From Sphingomonas leidyi (GTDB lineage: Bacteria > Pseudomonadota > Alphaproteobacteria > Sphingomonadales > Sphingomonadaceae), in contig NZ_JAASQV010000001.1 of the NCBI RefSeq assembly GCF_011761945.1, forward strand, positions 806,001-870,000: a stretch of DNA of 64,000 nt. The letters run 5' to 3'. The notes beneath the pieces were generated by a model. It was not told where the DNA came from. It made no database searches and saw only the letters and a list, made by a program, of their open reading frames with translations. Within the stretch, counting starts at the first letter, position 1. Every line of letters starts with the position of its first letter. Position numbers and translations under genes: made by a program. Positions 17,550 to 25,810 of the stretch are shown one piece after another.

Positions 17550-17818
17550 CGGAGCGCCTTGGCCGCCGCGAAGCGCGTGAGGGCGCCGAAGCTCTCGAGC
17601 ATCTCGCCATCCACCTCGTCATCCTCGATCAGGATACCGAGCCGGTCCTCCAGCTCGGTGAGGACGCCCGCCACGGCGAGCGAATCGAGCTCGGGCAGCG
17701 CGCCGAAAAGCGGCGTGTCCGCACGGAAATCGGCCACGCGCTCCGCGCTCAGGCCCAGCACGTCGCGGAGTACGCCGCGGACGGTATCTTCGACTTGGAG
17801 CGACCCATCGGGCTGCAA
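17546..17818 (-). CDS. Acyl carrier protein of the XrtA accessory module
   Basis: A 90-residue acidic carrier protein. The phosphopantetheine attachment serine is Ser46 in ELDSLAV, in the usual position between helices 1 and 2; the flanking helices and acidic surface (EDDEVDGE) fit the family. It would carry an acyl or aminoacyl group loaded by the divergent AMP-forming ligase at 17890. It is first in a run with the two hydrolases and shares a four-base overlap with hydrolase 2. It differs from the housekeeping AcpP by lacking the DSLD motif and by its context. Confidence 0.9.
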   Translation of the reverse strand: MQPDGSLQVEDTVRGVLRDVLGLSAERVADFRADTPLFGALPELDSLAVAGVLTELEDRLGILIEDDEVDGEMLESFGALTRFAAAKALR

Positions 17819-17889
17819 TGCACTTCCCCTGCCGGTTTTTCGCTCCCGTAAGGGTTGGCGCGGGCGCTGCCAAGTATAAGGGTGTGCGG

Positions 17890-19383
17890 GTGATAGCGCT
17901 CGACCCCGTTCCCCGGCCTCTCGATGCCCTGCCGTCGCGCGGGAAGCCCCAGGCCGTGGCGCTGGAGGACAAGGCGGGCACGCTCACCTATGCCCAGCTG
18001 GAGGCGGCAGTGGGCGGCATGGCCCATGCCCTGCGGGCGCTGGGGCTGGAGCCCGGCGACCGGGTGGCCAGCTGGCTGCCCAAGACGCGGACCGCCTGCC
18101 TGATGCCGCTGGCCGCAGCGCGGGCGGGGCTGGTGCATGTGCCCGTGAACCCGGTGCTCAAACGGGCCCAGCTGGCACATATCCTGGCCGATTCGGGCGC
18201 GCGGGCGCTGGTTTCCCAACAGGCGCGTCTTGCTGTCCTCGAAGCTGGCGATGTCGGTGCCGACTGCCGGGTGGTGGACGAGGGCGCGCTCGCCTCGGAG
18301 CGGACGCTTCCGCCCTCCGAAGCGGACACCGATGCGCTCGCGGCGATCCTCTATACCTCGGGATCGACCGGCAGGCCGAAGGGCGTGATGCTGAGTCATG
18401 CCAATTTATGGCTGGGGGCCATAAGCGTAGCCCATTATCTTGAGATTGAATCTGAAGATCGCGTGCTCGGCGTGCTGCCGCTCAGCTTCGATTATGGGCA
18501 GAACCAGCTCCTTTCCACCTGGGCCGCAGGCGCCCGGGTGGTGCCGCTCGACTATCTGACCGCGCGCGACGTCATAAAGGCAGTCGAACGCTTCGGCATC
18601 ACCAGCCTGGCCGGGGTCCCGCCGCTATGGGTGCAACTGCTCGAGGCGGAATGGCCAGTTGAGATCGCATCGAAGCTTCGTCGGCTAACCAATTCGGGGG
18701 GCGCGCTTACTCCCAGGATGGTACGTGACCTGCGGGCGCGTTTCCCCAATGCCGACCTCTATCCGATGTACGGGCTGACCGAGGCGTTCCGATCGACCTA
18801 TCTCCATCCTGCACTGGTCGATGCGCACCCCGATTCGATCGGAACGGCCATTCCGTTTGCCGAGATCGTCGTGGTCGGCCCGGACGGTGCGCGCGCCGCT
18901 CGGGGCGAACTGGTCCATGCGGGCCCGCTCGTCGCCCAGGGCTATTGGCGCGACCCCGAGCGGACGGCGCAGCGCTTCCGTCCCGCGCCGGCCTTTGCCG
19001 AGAGCGGCGGCATGGCGGTGTGGTCGGGCGACACCGTGCGGCTGGGCGATGACGGGCTGCTCCGCTTCGTCGGCCGCGACGACGAGATGATCAAATCGGC
19101 GGGCAACCGGATCAGCCCCACCGAAATCGAGGAAGCCGTGCTCTCGGGCGGCGAGACCGGCGAGGCGGTGGCGTTCGGGGTGGCGGACGAAAGGCTGGGC
19201 CAGGCGATCCTGGTGATTGCGCGCGGCGACGGCAGCCGCGAGACCGCGCTGCGCGAGCGGCTGCGGCGCGAACTGCCGAGCTTCATGCAGCCGGCGCGCT
19301 ACGATTGGCGCCCGGAGCTCCCGCGCAACGCCAATGGCAAGCTGGACCGGACGGCGCTCAGGGCGAGCTTGGGGGACAAATGA
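17890..19383 (+). CDS. AMP-forming acyl-CoA ligase, exosortase A system-associated
   Basis: A 497-residue adenylate-forming enzyme. Core motifs: YTSGSTGRPKGV (P-loop, about residue 155-170 of this start), YGLTEAF (A5), SGDTVRLGDDG (A7), GRDDEMIKSAGNRISPTEIE (A8) and the catalytic lysine region NANGKLDR near the C-terminus. It activates a carboxylic acid as AMP ester and probably loads the divergent acyl carrier protein. The GTG at 17890 is preferred (AAGG eight bases upstream, and homology-like sequence begins with IALDP); the open frame continues back to an ATG at 17818. The PLP decarboxylase gene overlaps its stop by four bases. Confidence 0.9.
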   Translation: MIALDPVPRPLDALPSRGKPQAVALEDKAGTLTYAQLEAAVGGMAHALRALGLEPGDRVASWLPKTRTACLMPLAAARAGLVHVPVNPVLKRAQLAHILADSGARALVSQQARLAVLEAGDVGADCRVVDEGALASERTLPPSEADTDALAAILYTSGSTGRPKGVMLSHANLWLGAISVAHYLEIESEDRVLGVLPLSFDYGQNQLLSTWAAGARVVPLDYLTARDVIKAVERFGITSLAGVPPLWVQLLEAEWPVEIASKLRRLTNSGGALTPRMVRDLRARFPNADLYPMYGLTEAFRSTYLHPALVDAHPDSIGTAIPFAEIVVVGPDGARAARGELVHAGPLVAQGYWRDPERTAQRFRPAPAFAESGGMAVWSGDTVRLGDDGLLRFVGRDDEMIKSAGNRISPTEIEEAVLSGGETGEAVAFGVADERLGQAILVIARGDGSRETALRERLRRELPSFMQPARYDWRPELPRNANGKLDRTALRASLGDK

Positions 19384-20567
19384 CCGTTACCGCGAAACCG
19401 CATGGCCCGATCCCGCCCGAATTTGCGGCATTGCGCGCACTTCCATGGCCGGACGTCCAGACTCCAGCCTATGTCTACGACTTCACGGTGGTGGCGGCGC
19501 GCATCGCCCGCCTGCGCGCGGCGCTGCCTGCCAATATCGGCGTCCATTATGCCATCAAGGCCAATCCGTTCCCGCCGCTGCTCGAACGCATTGCGCCGCT
19601 GGTGGACGGGATGGACGTGGCCTCGGCGGGCGAGCTGGCCCGGGCGCGTGACGTCATGGCGGCGGCGGACATCAGCTTCGCAGGGCCCGGCAAGCGCGAT
19701 ACCGAGCTGGAAGCGGCGCTGGGCGCGGGTGTGACGCTGAATCTCGAATCGGAGGCCGAGGCCGAGCGCGCCTTCGCGATCGCGGGCCGGCTGGGCGTGA
19801 CGCCGCGGCTCGCGGTGCGGGTGAATCCGGATTTCGAGTTGCGCGGATCGGGAATGAAGATGGGCGGGCGCGCCTCGCCCTTCGGCGTCGATGCGCGCCG
19901 GGCGGCGGCGCTGGTGCGGCGCGTGATCGAAGCCGGCGCGGAGTGGCGCGGTTTCCACATCTTCGCCGGATCGCAGGCGCTGGACGCCGCCTCGGTGATC
20001 GAGACCCAGGCGGCCACGGTGGCGCTCGCCGCGCGGCTGGCGGACGAGGCCGGCGCGCGGCCGCCGCTGGTGAACCTGGGAGGCGGCTTCGGCATTCCCT
20101 ATTTCCCCGGCGACGCGCCGCTCGATGTGGCGGCGGTGGGCACGGCGCTGGGCGCGGCGATCCAGGGGCTGGACACCGAATATGCCGTGGAGCTCGGCCG
20201 CTGGCTGGTGGGCGAGGCGGGCGTGTACCTCGCCCGCGTGATCGACCGGAAGGAGAGCCAGGGGGAGACTTTCCTGGTGGTCGAGGGCGGCCTGAACCAT
20301 CACCTCGCCGCCACCGGCAATTTCGGCACGGTGGTGCGCCGCAACTATCCCGTGGCGGTGGCGCACCGGATGCAGGATCCGGCGGAGGAAGTGGTGACGA
20401 TCGTCGGCCCGCTCTGCACGCCGCTGGACCGGCTGGCTGACCGCGTGGCGCTGCCCCGCGCCGAGGTGGGGGACAGGATCGCGGTGTTCGCCTCCGGGGC
20501 CTATGGCGCCAGCGCGAGCCCCAGCGCGTTCCTGGGGCATCCGCCGGCGGCCGAATTGCTGGTTTGA
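19380..20567 (+). CDS. Pyridoxal-phosphate-dependent decarboxylase, exosortase A system-associated
   Basis: A 395-residue fold-III PLP enzyme related to diaminopimelate and ornithine decarboxylases, of the subgroup tied to XrtA loci. Lys60 in HYAIKANPF forms the Schiff base; HIFAGSQ replaces the usual HxGSQ; GGGFGIPYF binds phosphate; and PLCTPLD carries the conserved Cys. It would decarboxylate an amino acid whose product may be used by the neighbouring ligase and carrier protein. The ATG overlaps the ligase stop as ATGA. A longer frame from 19305 lies inside the ligase gene and is not used. The substrate is unknown. Confidence 0.9.
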   Translation: MTVTAKPHGPIPPEFAALRALPWPDVQTPAYVYDFTVVAARIARLRAALPANIGVHYAIKANPFPPLLERIAPLVDGMDVASAGELARARDVMAAADISFAGPGKRDTELEAALGAGVTLNLESEAEAERAFAIAGRLGVTPRLAVRVNPDFELRGSGMKMGGRASPFGVDARRAAALVRRVIEAGAEWRGFHIFAGSQALDAASVIETQAATVALAARLADEAGARPPLVNLGGGFGIPYFPGDAPLDVAAVGTALGAAIQGLDTEYAVELGRWLVGEAGVYLARVIDRKESQGETFLVVEGGLNHHLAATGNFGTVVRRNYPVAVAHRMQDPAEEVVTIVGPLCTPLDRLADRVALPRAEVGDRIAVFASGAYGASASPSAFLGHPPAAELLV

Positions 20568-20574
20568 GCCGGGG

Positions 20575-20973
20575 TCAGCCCGGTCCGGCCCGGCGCACCT
20601 GCAGCACGGTGAGGTGGCGATCGGGCCACAGGATCGACTGGCCCGTCCGCAACCCGATCAGCGCCGCGCCGACGGGCGTGAGGATCGAGATTCGTCCCCG
20701 GGAGATATCCGCGTCGGGCGGATAGACGAGCGTGACGGTGCGCCGCGTGCCGTTGCTGTCGTCGACGAACTCCACCGTGGAGCCCATCGTCACCGTGTCG
20801 GGTGAGATGGCGGCCGCGCTGTGCAGCCTTGCGCGTTCGGTCTCGCGGAGCAGCAGCGCGCTGACCGCGGGGAAGCGGCGCTCGACGCTGAGCGCCAGGC
20901 CGGCGAGCCGTTCGGCTTCGGAATCGATCATGTCGATCGGCGGCCGGCTGGCCGCCTTGCGGGTCTTGCTCAT
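20575..20973 (-). CDS. rnk: Nucleoside diphosphate kinase regulator, GreA/GreB C-terminal domain
   Basis: A 132-residue protein similar in length and layout to Rnk: an N-terminal helical part followed by the GreA/GreB-type C-terminal domain (MGSTVEFVDDSNG, then VYPPDADISRGRISILTPVGAALIG). Rnk-type proteins bind RNA polymerase near the secondary channel and influence nucleotide pools. The start at 20973 (MSKTRKAA) has GGAG ten bases upstream; the frame upstream is not protein-like. The gene ends seven bases from the convergent PLP decarboxylase. It stands alone, with MFS and XRE genes farther upstream on the same strand. Confidence 0.85.
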   Translation of the reverse strand: MSKTRKAASRPPIDMIDSEAERLAGLALSVERRFPAVSALLLRETERARLHSAAAISPDTVTMGSTVEFVDDSNGTRRTVTLVYPPDADISRGRISILTPVGAALIGLRTGQSILWPDRHLTVLQVRRAGPG

Positions 20974-21180
20974 CCTTTGGAACTCCCAGGCAAAGGCGGC
21001 GATGCCGCCGGGGCGCCGAACGGCGCGCTGCTTGGCCCCGGATCTCCGGGACATGCCTGAGGAGAACCCGGGGCTAGTTGCCTGCCAGGGACTGTCCCGC
21101 ATGAATGCGGTATCGCAGCATGGGCACGCGAAACGTCATGGTGGGAGGATGGGGCCTGGGCCGGGTGTTGTCAAACCGCG

Positions 21181-22338
21181 TCAGAGGCTTTCGGCGACCA
21201 GCAGGCAGGCCAGCATCGCCAGGACCAGCGCGATCAGCGCGATGCCGAGCGCCGGCCAGCCCCAGGTGGCGACGACCATGCCGGCCAGTGGCGGGCCGAG
21301 CAGCGCACCGCCCGCGCCGAACTGGGTGATCAGGCCGTTCGCCGCCGCGATCCGCGGATCGTCGGGCGTGGTGGCGCCGGCCTGGGCCGGCAGGCGGGCG
21401 AACATCAGCGGGGGAACGAGGCCGCTGACGAGCGTGGCGCCGACGGCGAGGACACCGCTTTCGACCAGGCTCGCCCCGGCACCCCGATAGAGCCAGAGGA
21501 CCAGCGGCAGCGTGGCGAGCAGGGCAAGCGTCGAGACGAGCATCATCCGGCGCCGGCCAAGCGCACCGCCCCGCATCATCCACATGGCGGCGGCCGAGCC
21601 GGGCAGGGCGGCGAGCGAAGCCAGAGCGGTGATCAGCCCGACCTGCTCGATCGGGGCGCCGCTGCGCTCGACCAGGAAACTCGGCAGCAGCATGAGCAGC
21701 GCGCACACGAACAGCGTGTAGAGCCCGAAGGCGAAAGTGGAGATCCAGGCGGCAGGGGCGGGAAGCCTGATCCGCCGGCTGCTCGCGCCGGGGAGCGGGA
21801 AGCGCGTGAGCAGCGCCGTGATCGCGGCCAGTGCCGCCGCCCAGACCAGCATCACGCCGCGCGGCCCCGCCAGCGTGACCAGCGAGGCGGTGACCGCGCT
21901 GCCCAATGCCAGGCCGACGGGCACGAATGTGCTCCACAGGGCGAGCGCGCGGCCGCGGCTCCGGTCGGTGGCGAGGGCGGCGATGGCGGTGGGCGCGACG
22001 ATGACCATCAGCAGATAGCCCACACCCTCCACCGCGCGGGCGGAGAACAGGATGGCGGGATTGGGCGCGATCGCCTCGACCAGGCTGGTGCCGGCGAGCG
22101 TCGCGCCGCCGAGCAGCAGGAACGCGCGCATGCCGAAGCGGGCAAGGCCCAGGCCGGCGACGAAGCCGAACAGGGCACCGCCCACTTCGAGGAGCGAGAT
22201 GAGCAGGGCGATCTGGGGAAGCGACAAATGGAAGCTCTCGCGCAGGATCGGCGCGATGGCGGAGATCTTGGCCAGCTGCGCCGCGGCGAGGATTCCGACC
22301 AGCCAGAGCGTGATGATTCGGGGCCAGGGCGTGCGCAT
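21181..22338 (-). CDS. MFS transporter, CynX/NimT-like
   Basis: A 385-residue inner-membrane protein with about 12 hydrophobic helices and a basic central loop (TRFPLPGASSRRIRLP). The general pattern matches the cyanate/nitroimidazole-type group of the major facilitator superfamily, with SFHLSLPQIALLISLLEVGGALFGF near the N-terminus. Substrate unknown. It stands alone on the minus strand, 207 bases upstream of rnk, with the XRE regulator upstream of it. A REP-type palindrome lies between it and that regulator, so the regulator may not be in the same transcript. Confidence 0.82.
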   Translation of the reverse strand: MRTPWPRIITLWLVGILAAAQLAKISAIAPILRESFHLSLPQIALLISLLEVGGALFGFVAGLGLARFGMRAFLLLGGATLAGTSLVEAIAPNPAILFSARAVEGVGYLLMVIVAPTAIAALATDRSRGRALALWSTFVPVGLALGSAVTASLVTLAGPRGVMLVWAAALAAITALLTRFPLPGASSRRIRLPAPAAWISTFAFGLYTLFVCALLMLLPSFLVERSGAPIEQVGLITALASLAALPGSAAAMWMMRGGALGRRRMMLVSTLALLATLPLVLWLYRGAGASLVESGVLAVGATLVSGLVPPLMFARLPAQAGATTPDDPRIAAANGLITQFGAGGALLGPPLAGMVVATWGWPALGIALIALVLAMLACLLVAESL

Positions 22339-22420
22339 GCGGCCCTGCTAGGGGCGGTGGCGGCCGATGGCCACGAATAGATTATACGGGCCCCGGGGTG
22401 CTGACCTCCATTCGATCCTC

Positions 22421-22448
22421 CGTCATCCCCGCCTGTGCGGGGATCACG
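22421..22448. repeat. REP-type palindrome, copy 1
   Basis: CGTCATCCCCGC, a four-base loop, then GCGGGGATCACG: a 12-base inverted repeat with one mismatch. It lies between the 3' end of the XRE gene and the start of the MFS gene. The same sequence recurs at other gene junctions in this window. Confidence 0.75.
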
Positions 22449-22472
22449 GGATCTTCCGATCGGGGCGTGGCC

Positions 22473-23030
22473 CTATGCCGGATCGCACGCGATCGTGGTG
22501 GTGATGCGGCCGACCCGGCCATCGGCGAGCGGCACGGTCTCCCAGCGCATCGTGCCCGGCAGCACGGCGATCACCGCGCTGCCGTTATGCCCGGTGTGGA
22601 ACTCCAGCCGCTGGAACGGGCGATCATACCAGCCGCGACCGGCGAGCCCCTCTTCGGCGGCGACGATCTCGGGGCTGGCAAAGGCCCAGAGCGAGCGGTT
22701 CAGGAAGCTGTCGGCGCTGTCCGCCCACGCTATCGCCCGGGCGGGTGAGGCGGCGAGCAGGCGATGGGTGGCATCGCAGACGAGATGCACCGGGGCGCTC
22801 GACGTTTCGATCAGGCGCTTCAGCGCCGCGTCCGCGTCGTTGCCGGCACTGGCGGCGATCATCGCCAGGATGCGCTCGCGCATCGCCGTCTCCGGCTCGT
22901 GCATGCCGCTTTCCCAGCGCGACACGCTCGCCTGGGTCACCGCCAGGTGCTCGGCGACATGACCCTGCTTGATCCCGTTCAGGATACGGAAGCGGCGCAG
23001 GGCCCTGCCCACGGGGAGATCGTGCAGCAT
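22473..23030 (-). CDS. XRE-family helix-turn-helix regulator
   Basis: A 185-residue DNA-binding protein. Residues 8-62 form a Cro/CI-type helix-turn-helix (LRRFRILNGIKQGHVAEHLA, then VTQASVSRWESGMHEPE). The C-terminal 110 residues, from about 80 on (VHLVCDATHRLLAAS), look like a PAS-like sensing domain. The target is unknown; neighbours are the MFS transporter downstream and the TonB receptor upstream, both on the same strand. The start codon directly precedes the DNA-binding domain, so little N-terminal extension is possible. Confidence 0.85.
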   Translation of the reverse strand: MLHDLPVGRALRRFRILNGIKQGHVAEHLAVTQASVSRWESGMHEPETAMRERILAMIAASAGNDADAALKRLIETSSAPVHLVCDATHRLLAASPARAIAWADSADSFLNRSLWAFASPEIVAAEEGLAGRGWYDRPFQRLEFHTGHNGSAVIAVLPGTMRWETVPLADGRVGRITTTIACDPA

Positions 23031-23097
23031 GGGGTGGAAAATAGTCCCCCCGGACCTGGGGTCAATGCGAGGCCCGCTTGCGGGCGGCGGCGGCAGC

Positions 23098-23121
23098 GGG
23101 AGCGGCCGGGCGGCCGCTCCC
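23098..23121 (-). terminator. Hairpin after the second TonB receptor
   Basis: GGGAGCGGCC (23098-23107) and GGCCGCTCCC (23112-23121) form a ten-base perfect stem with a four-base loop, 12 bases past the receptor stop codon. No T tract follows it, so termination strength is uncertain. Confidence 0.55.
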
Positions 23122-23132
23122 CCGGAGGTGGT

Positions 23133-25547
23133 TCACCAGCTCAGGCCGAGCCGCGCATAGACGTAGCGCCCGCCAAAGCCGAAGGGCGAGTAATAGGGGA
23201 AGCCGACCACGCCGGTGCTGTTGTTCGCAGCGATGGTATAGTCCGGATACACGTCGAACAGATTGTTAACGCCGAGTGCGAACTGTGCACCCTTAAGCGC
23301 TTGATAACGCAGCTCTAGATCAGTGATGGTGTGGCGGCCGCTATGGATGTCCGCCGCCGGCGTGGTGCCCGGCTGGTTGACGTCGCCATAATAGCTCGCC
23401 CGCGCGGTGATCGCGAGCTTGTCCAGCGACCAGTCGATCGAGCCCGTCACCTTCTGGCCCGGCGTGCCCTGCTCGATCGTGAGGATGCGGCTGCGGGCGA
23501 ACAGGACCGGCGCGGGGTTGATCGTGCCGGTCGAGGTGGGGATGCTGCTGCGGTCGACCTTGGTCTGGTTGAGATTGCCCGCGATCGTGAAGTCGAACGT
23601 GCCGGCATCGCCGGTGGGCAGGCGGTAATGCGCCACCGCATCGATGCCGCGGACGCGCGAGCGCAGGCCGTTGATGAAGAAGCGCGCGGCCTGGGCGCCG
23701 GTATTGGTGCTGGCGAGCAGTGCCGCGACCTGGGGACTGAAGCTCGCCTGGATATTCTCCGAAAGCGCGAGCTGGTTGCGCAGGCGGATCTGATAGGCAT
23801 CGATCGTCAGGTCGAACCCGCCCGAACGGATCACCGTGCCGACCGAGAGGTTGGTGGAGCGTTCGGGCTCGAGCGGCAGGCCGCCCAGCGCGGCGCCGAC
23901 GACGCTTACCGAGGGGAAGGTGCCGGTGAGGACCGGCGACCCGTTCTGGACCACCGAGGCGATCGACGTGAAATATTGCTGCTGCAGGCTCGGCGCGCGG
24001 AAGCCGGTCGAGGCGGTGCCGCGCAGCGCGAACCAGGGCGCGATGTCGTAGCGCAGCGAGACCTTGCCGGTCGCCGTGTCGCCGAAATCGGTATAATGTT
24101 CGCCGCGGCCGGCCAGGCCGATCAGCAGCTTGTCGGTGATCTGGGCCTCGATATCGAGATAGCCCGAGACGTTCTTGCGGCTGCGCTCGATGGCGTTGAG
24201 CGGGGAGAAGCCGCCAAAGCCCTGCGCACCCGGCGCCTGGCCCGGCACGGCGCCGGTGGCGGGATAATTCCAGGAAGCCGGCTCGCCCGGCGTGATCTTG
24301 AAGCCCTCGCGGCGCCCTTCGATGCCGAAGGCGACGTTCAGCGACTGGAACACGTCGAACTTGCGCGACACGTCGAGCCCGGCCACCCACTGGTCGTAGA
24401 TCAGCGCGCCGTCATAGAAGCTGGTCGGCGAGGCGTTGCCATAGGCATAGTTCGCCGAATTGCGAGTGTAATAGGCGATCTTGTTGCGGCCATATGCGAC
24501 GTTGAGATCGACATCCCAGCCGGCGAGGTCGCCCTTGATGCCGAGCGCGCCGTTCGCGTTGGTCGACTTGGTGTTGATGATCGGCAGGAAGCCGTTCGGG
24601 TAGATGCCCGAGACGGCGCCGGCGGCGGCGGGCAGGCGCGGGAAGGCGGCGCTGCGGCTGTCGCGGTCCTGATAGCCGAACCAGCCATAGAGCTTGAAAT
24701 TGTCGCCGATGCCGGTGCCGGCGTTGATATAGCCGGTATATTGCTCGACCGCGGGATCGCCGAAGCGGCCGGTGACGCGGCTTGGGGTGACGCGCGGATC
24801 GAAATCGGCGCGATTGGTCGCCTCGCGGTTGAGATACTCGCCCGAGAGCGTGACATAGCCGTCCTCGCCGAAGCCGATGCCCTGCCAGGCCGAGGCAGTG
24901 AAGGCAGGTTCGCCGGTGACCGAGCGGCTGCCGCGCGCAGTGTCGATGTCGGTGGCGTAGAAGCCATAGGTGGCGGTGGCGCCGCCGCCCGAGCGCGCCT
25001 CGCGCAGGCGGACGTTGATCACGCCGGCGATCGCGTCCGAGCCATATTGCGCCGAGGCGCCGTCGCGCAGCACTTCGATCCGCTCGAGCGCGGTGGCGGG
25101 GATGGTGTTGAGGTCGACGGCGGCGGCGCCGCGCCCGACCGAGCCGTTGATGTTGAGCAGCGCCGAGGCGTTGGCGCGCACGCCGTTGATCAGGACCAGC
25201 GTCTGGTCGGGCGAAAGGCCGCGCAAGGTGGCGGGGCGGATCGCGTCGGTGCCGTCCACCGCCGAGGGGCGCGGGAAGTCGATCGAGGGGGCGATGGCGG
25301 CAAGGGCGGCGCCGAGCTCGGTCGTGCCCTGGTTGCGCAGCGCGGTGCCGCTCAGCACGTCGACCGGCGAGGCGGTGTCGAGCCGCGAGCGGCCCTGGGC
25401 GCGGGTGCCGGTGACCACGATCTGCGTGTCTTCGGGCGGCGGTGCCTGATCGGCCTGCGGCTCGGCGGTATCCTGCGCGAAGGCAGGCGGCACGGCGAAC
25501 GCCAGGGTGGTGGCGATGGCGAGGAGCGACGAGGAACGGAAACGCAT
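23133..25547 (-). CDS. TonB-dependent outer-membrane receptor
   Basis: An 804-residue receptor. A signal peptide (1-24, ending AFA) is followed by a TonB-box-like TQIVVTGTRA (about 41-50), a plug domain (RGLSPDQTLVLINGVR and IERIEVLRDGASAQYGSDAIAGVIN-like blocks) and a large beta barrel ending in YARLGLSW with the C-terminal aromatic residue. The plug resembles receptors found near peptide or vitamin uptake genes, but the ligand is not deducible. The start at 25547 begins the signal peptide and has AAGGTGG upstream; the longer frame lacks one. It is divergent from the FRG-domain gene and has no cognate enzymes beside it. Confidence 0.92.
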   Translation of the reverse strand: MRFRSSSLLAIATTLAFAVPPAFAQDTAEPQADQAPPPEDTQIVVTGTRAQGRSRLDTASPVDVLSGTALRNQGTTELGAALAAIAPSIDFPRPSAVDGTDAIRPATLRGLSPDQTLVLINGVRANASALLNINGSVGRGAAAVDLNTIPATALERIEVLRDGASAQYGSDAIAGVINVRLREARSGGGATATYGFYATDIDTARGSRSVTGEPAFTASAWQGIGFGEDGYVTLSGEYLNREATNRADFDPRVTPSRVTGRFGDPAVEQYTGYINAGTGIGDNFKLYGWFGYQDRDSRSAAFPRLPAAAGAVSGIYPNGFLPIINTKSTNANGALGIKGDLAGWDVDLNVAYGRNKIAYYTRNSANYAYGNASPTSFYDGALIYDQWVAGLDVSRKFDVFQSLNVAFGIEGRREGFKITPGEPASWNYPATGAVPGQAPGAQGFGGFSPLNAIERSRKNVSGYLDIEAQITDKLLIGLAGRGEHYTDFGDTATGKVSLRYDIAPWFALRGTASTGFRAPSLQQQYFTSIASVVQNGSPVLTGTFPSVSVVGAALGGLPLEPERSTNLSVGTVIRSGGFDLTIDAYQIRLRNQLALSENIQASFSPQVAALLASTNTGAQAARFFINGLRSRVRGIDAVAHYRLPTGDAGTFDFTIAGNLNQTKVDRSSIPTSTGTINPAPVLFARSRILTIEQGTPGQKVTGSIDWSLDKLAITARASYYGDVNQPGTTPAADIHSGRHTITDLELRYQALKGAQFALGVNNLFDVYPDYTIAANNSTGVVGFPYYSPFGFGGRYVYARLGLSW

Positions 25548-25600
25548 GGGATGCCCACCTTTTCTTATGGTGTGCAAAATCTCTACCAACTCACTGGGAA

Positions 25601-25630
25601 TTGATACAAAGGAAAGCTTGGCGCAGGCAA
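25601..25630 (-). promoter_or_regulatory. Possible promoter of the second TonB receptor
   Basis: On the minus strand TTGCCT (25630-25625) and TATCAA (25606-25601) are separated by 18 bases, and lie about 55 bases upstream of the receptor start. A small inverted repeat TGTTGC-N6-GCAACA occurs at 25647-25664, upstream of the -35-like box. This is pattern matching only. Confidence 0.3.
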
Positions 25631-25810
25631 AAATGGAGTTGCGTGTTGTTGCGTCAGTGCAACATATCCCGCCCCGGAACGCGCCGTTGCGGAAATGGTT
25701 CCGCGGTCGCCGGCGCATCCGTTCATTCCGGTCCAAAAATTCCCCGTGGCGGCCATTGCCGCGACTCCGACGGCCATGGTTAGGCGGGGCAACGCCTGGG
25801 CAGAGTAAAT

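Noticed and set aside
17856..17871. GG-N10-GC motif resembling a sigma-54 promoter before the AMP ligase
   Set aside because: The spacing fits, but a start 12 bases later would leave almost no leader before the start codon, and this pattern is frequent by chance in GC-rich DNA.
23331..25604. Very long plus-strand open frame opposite the second TonB receptor
   Set aside because: It is an antisense shadow of a well-supported receptor gene; its product is Arg/Gly/Ala-rich without motifs. The same applies to other long antisense frames in this GC-rich window.
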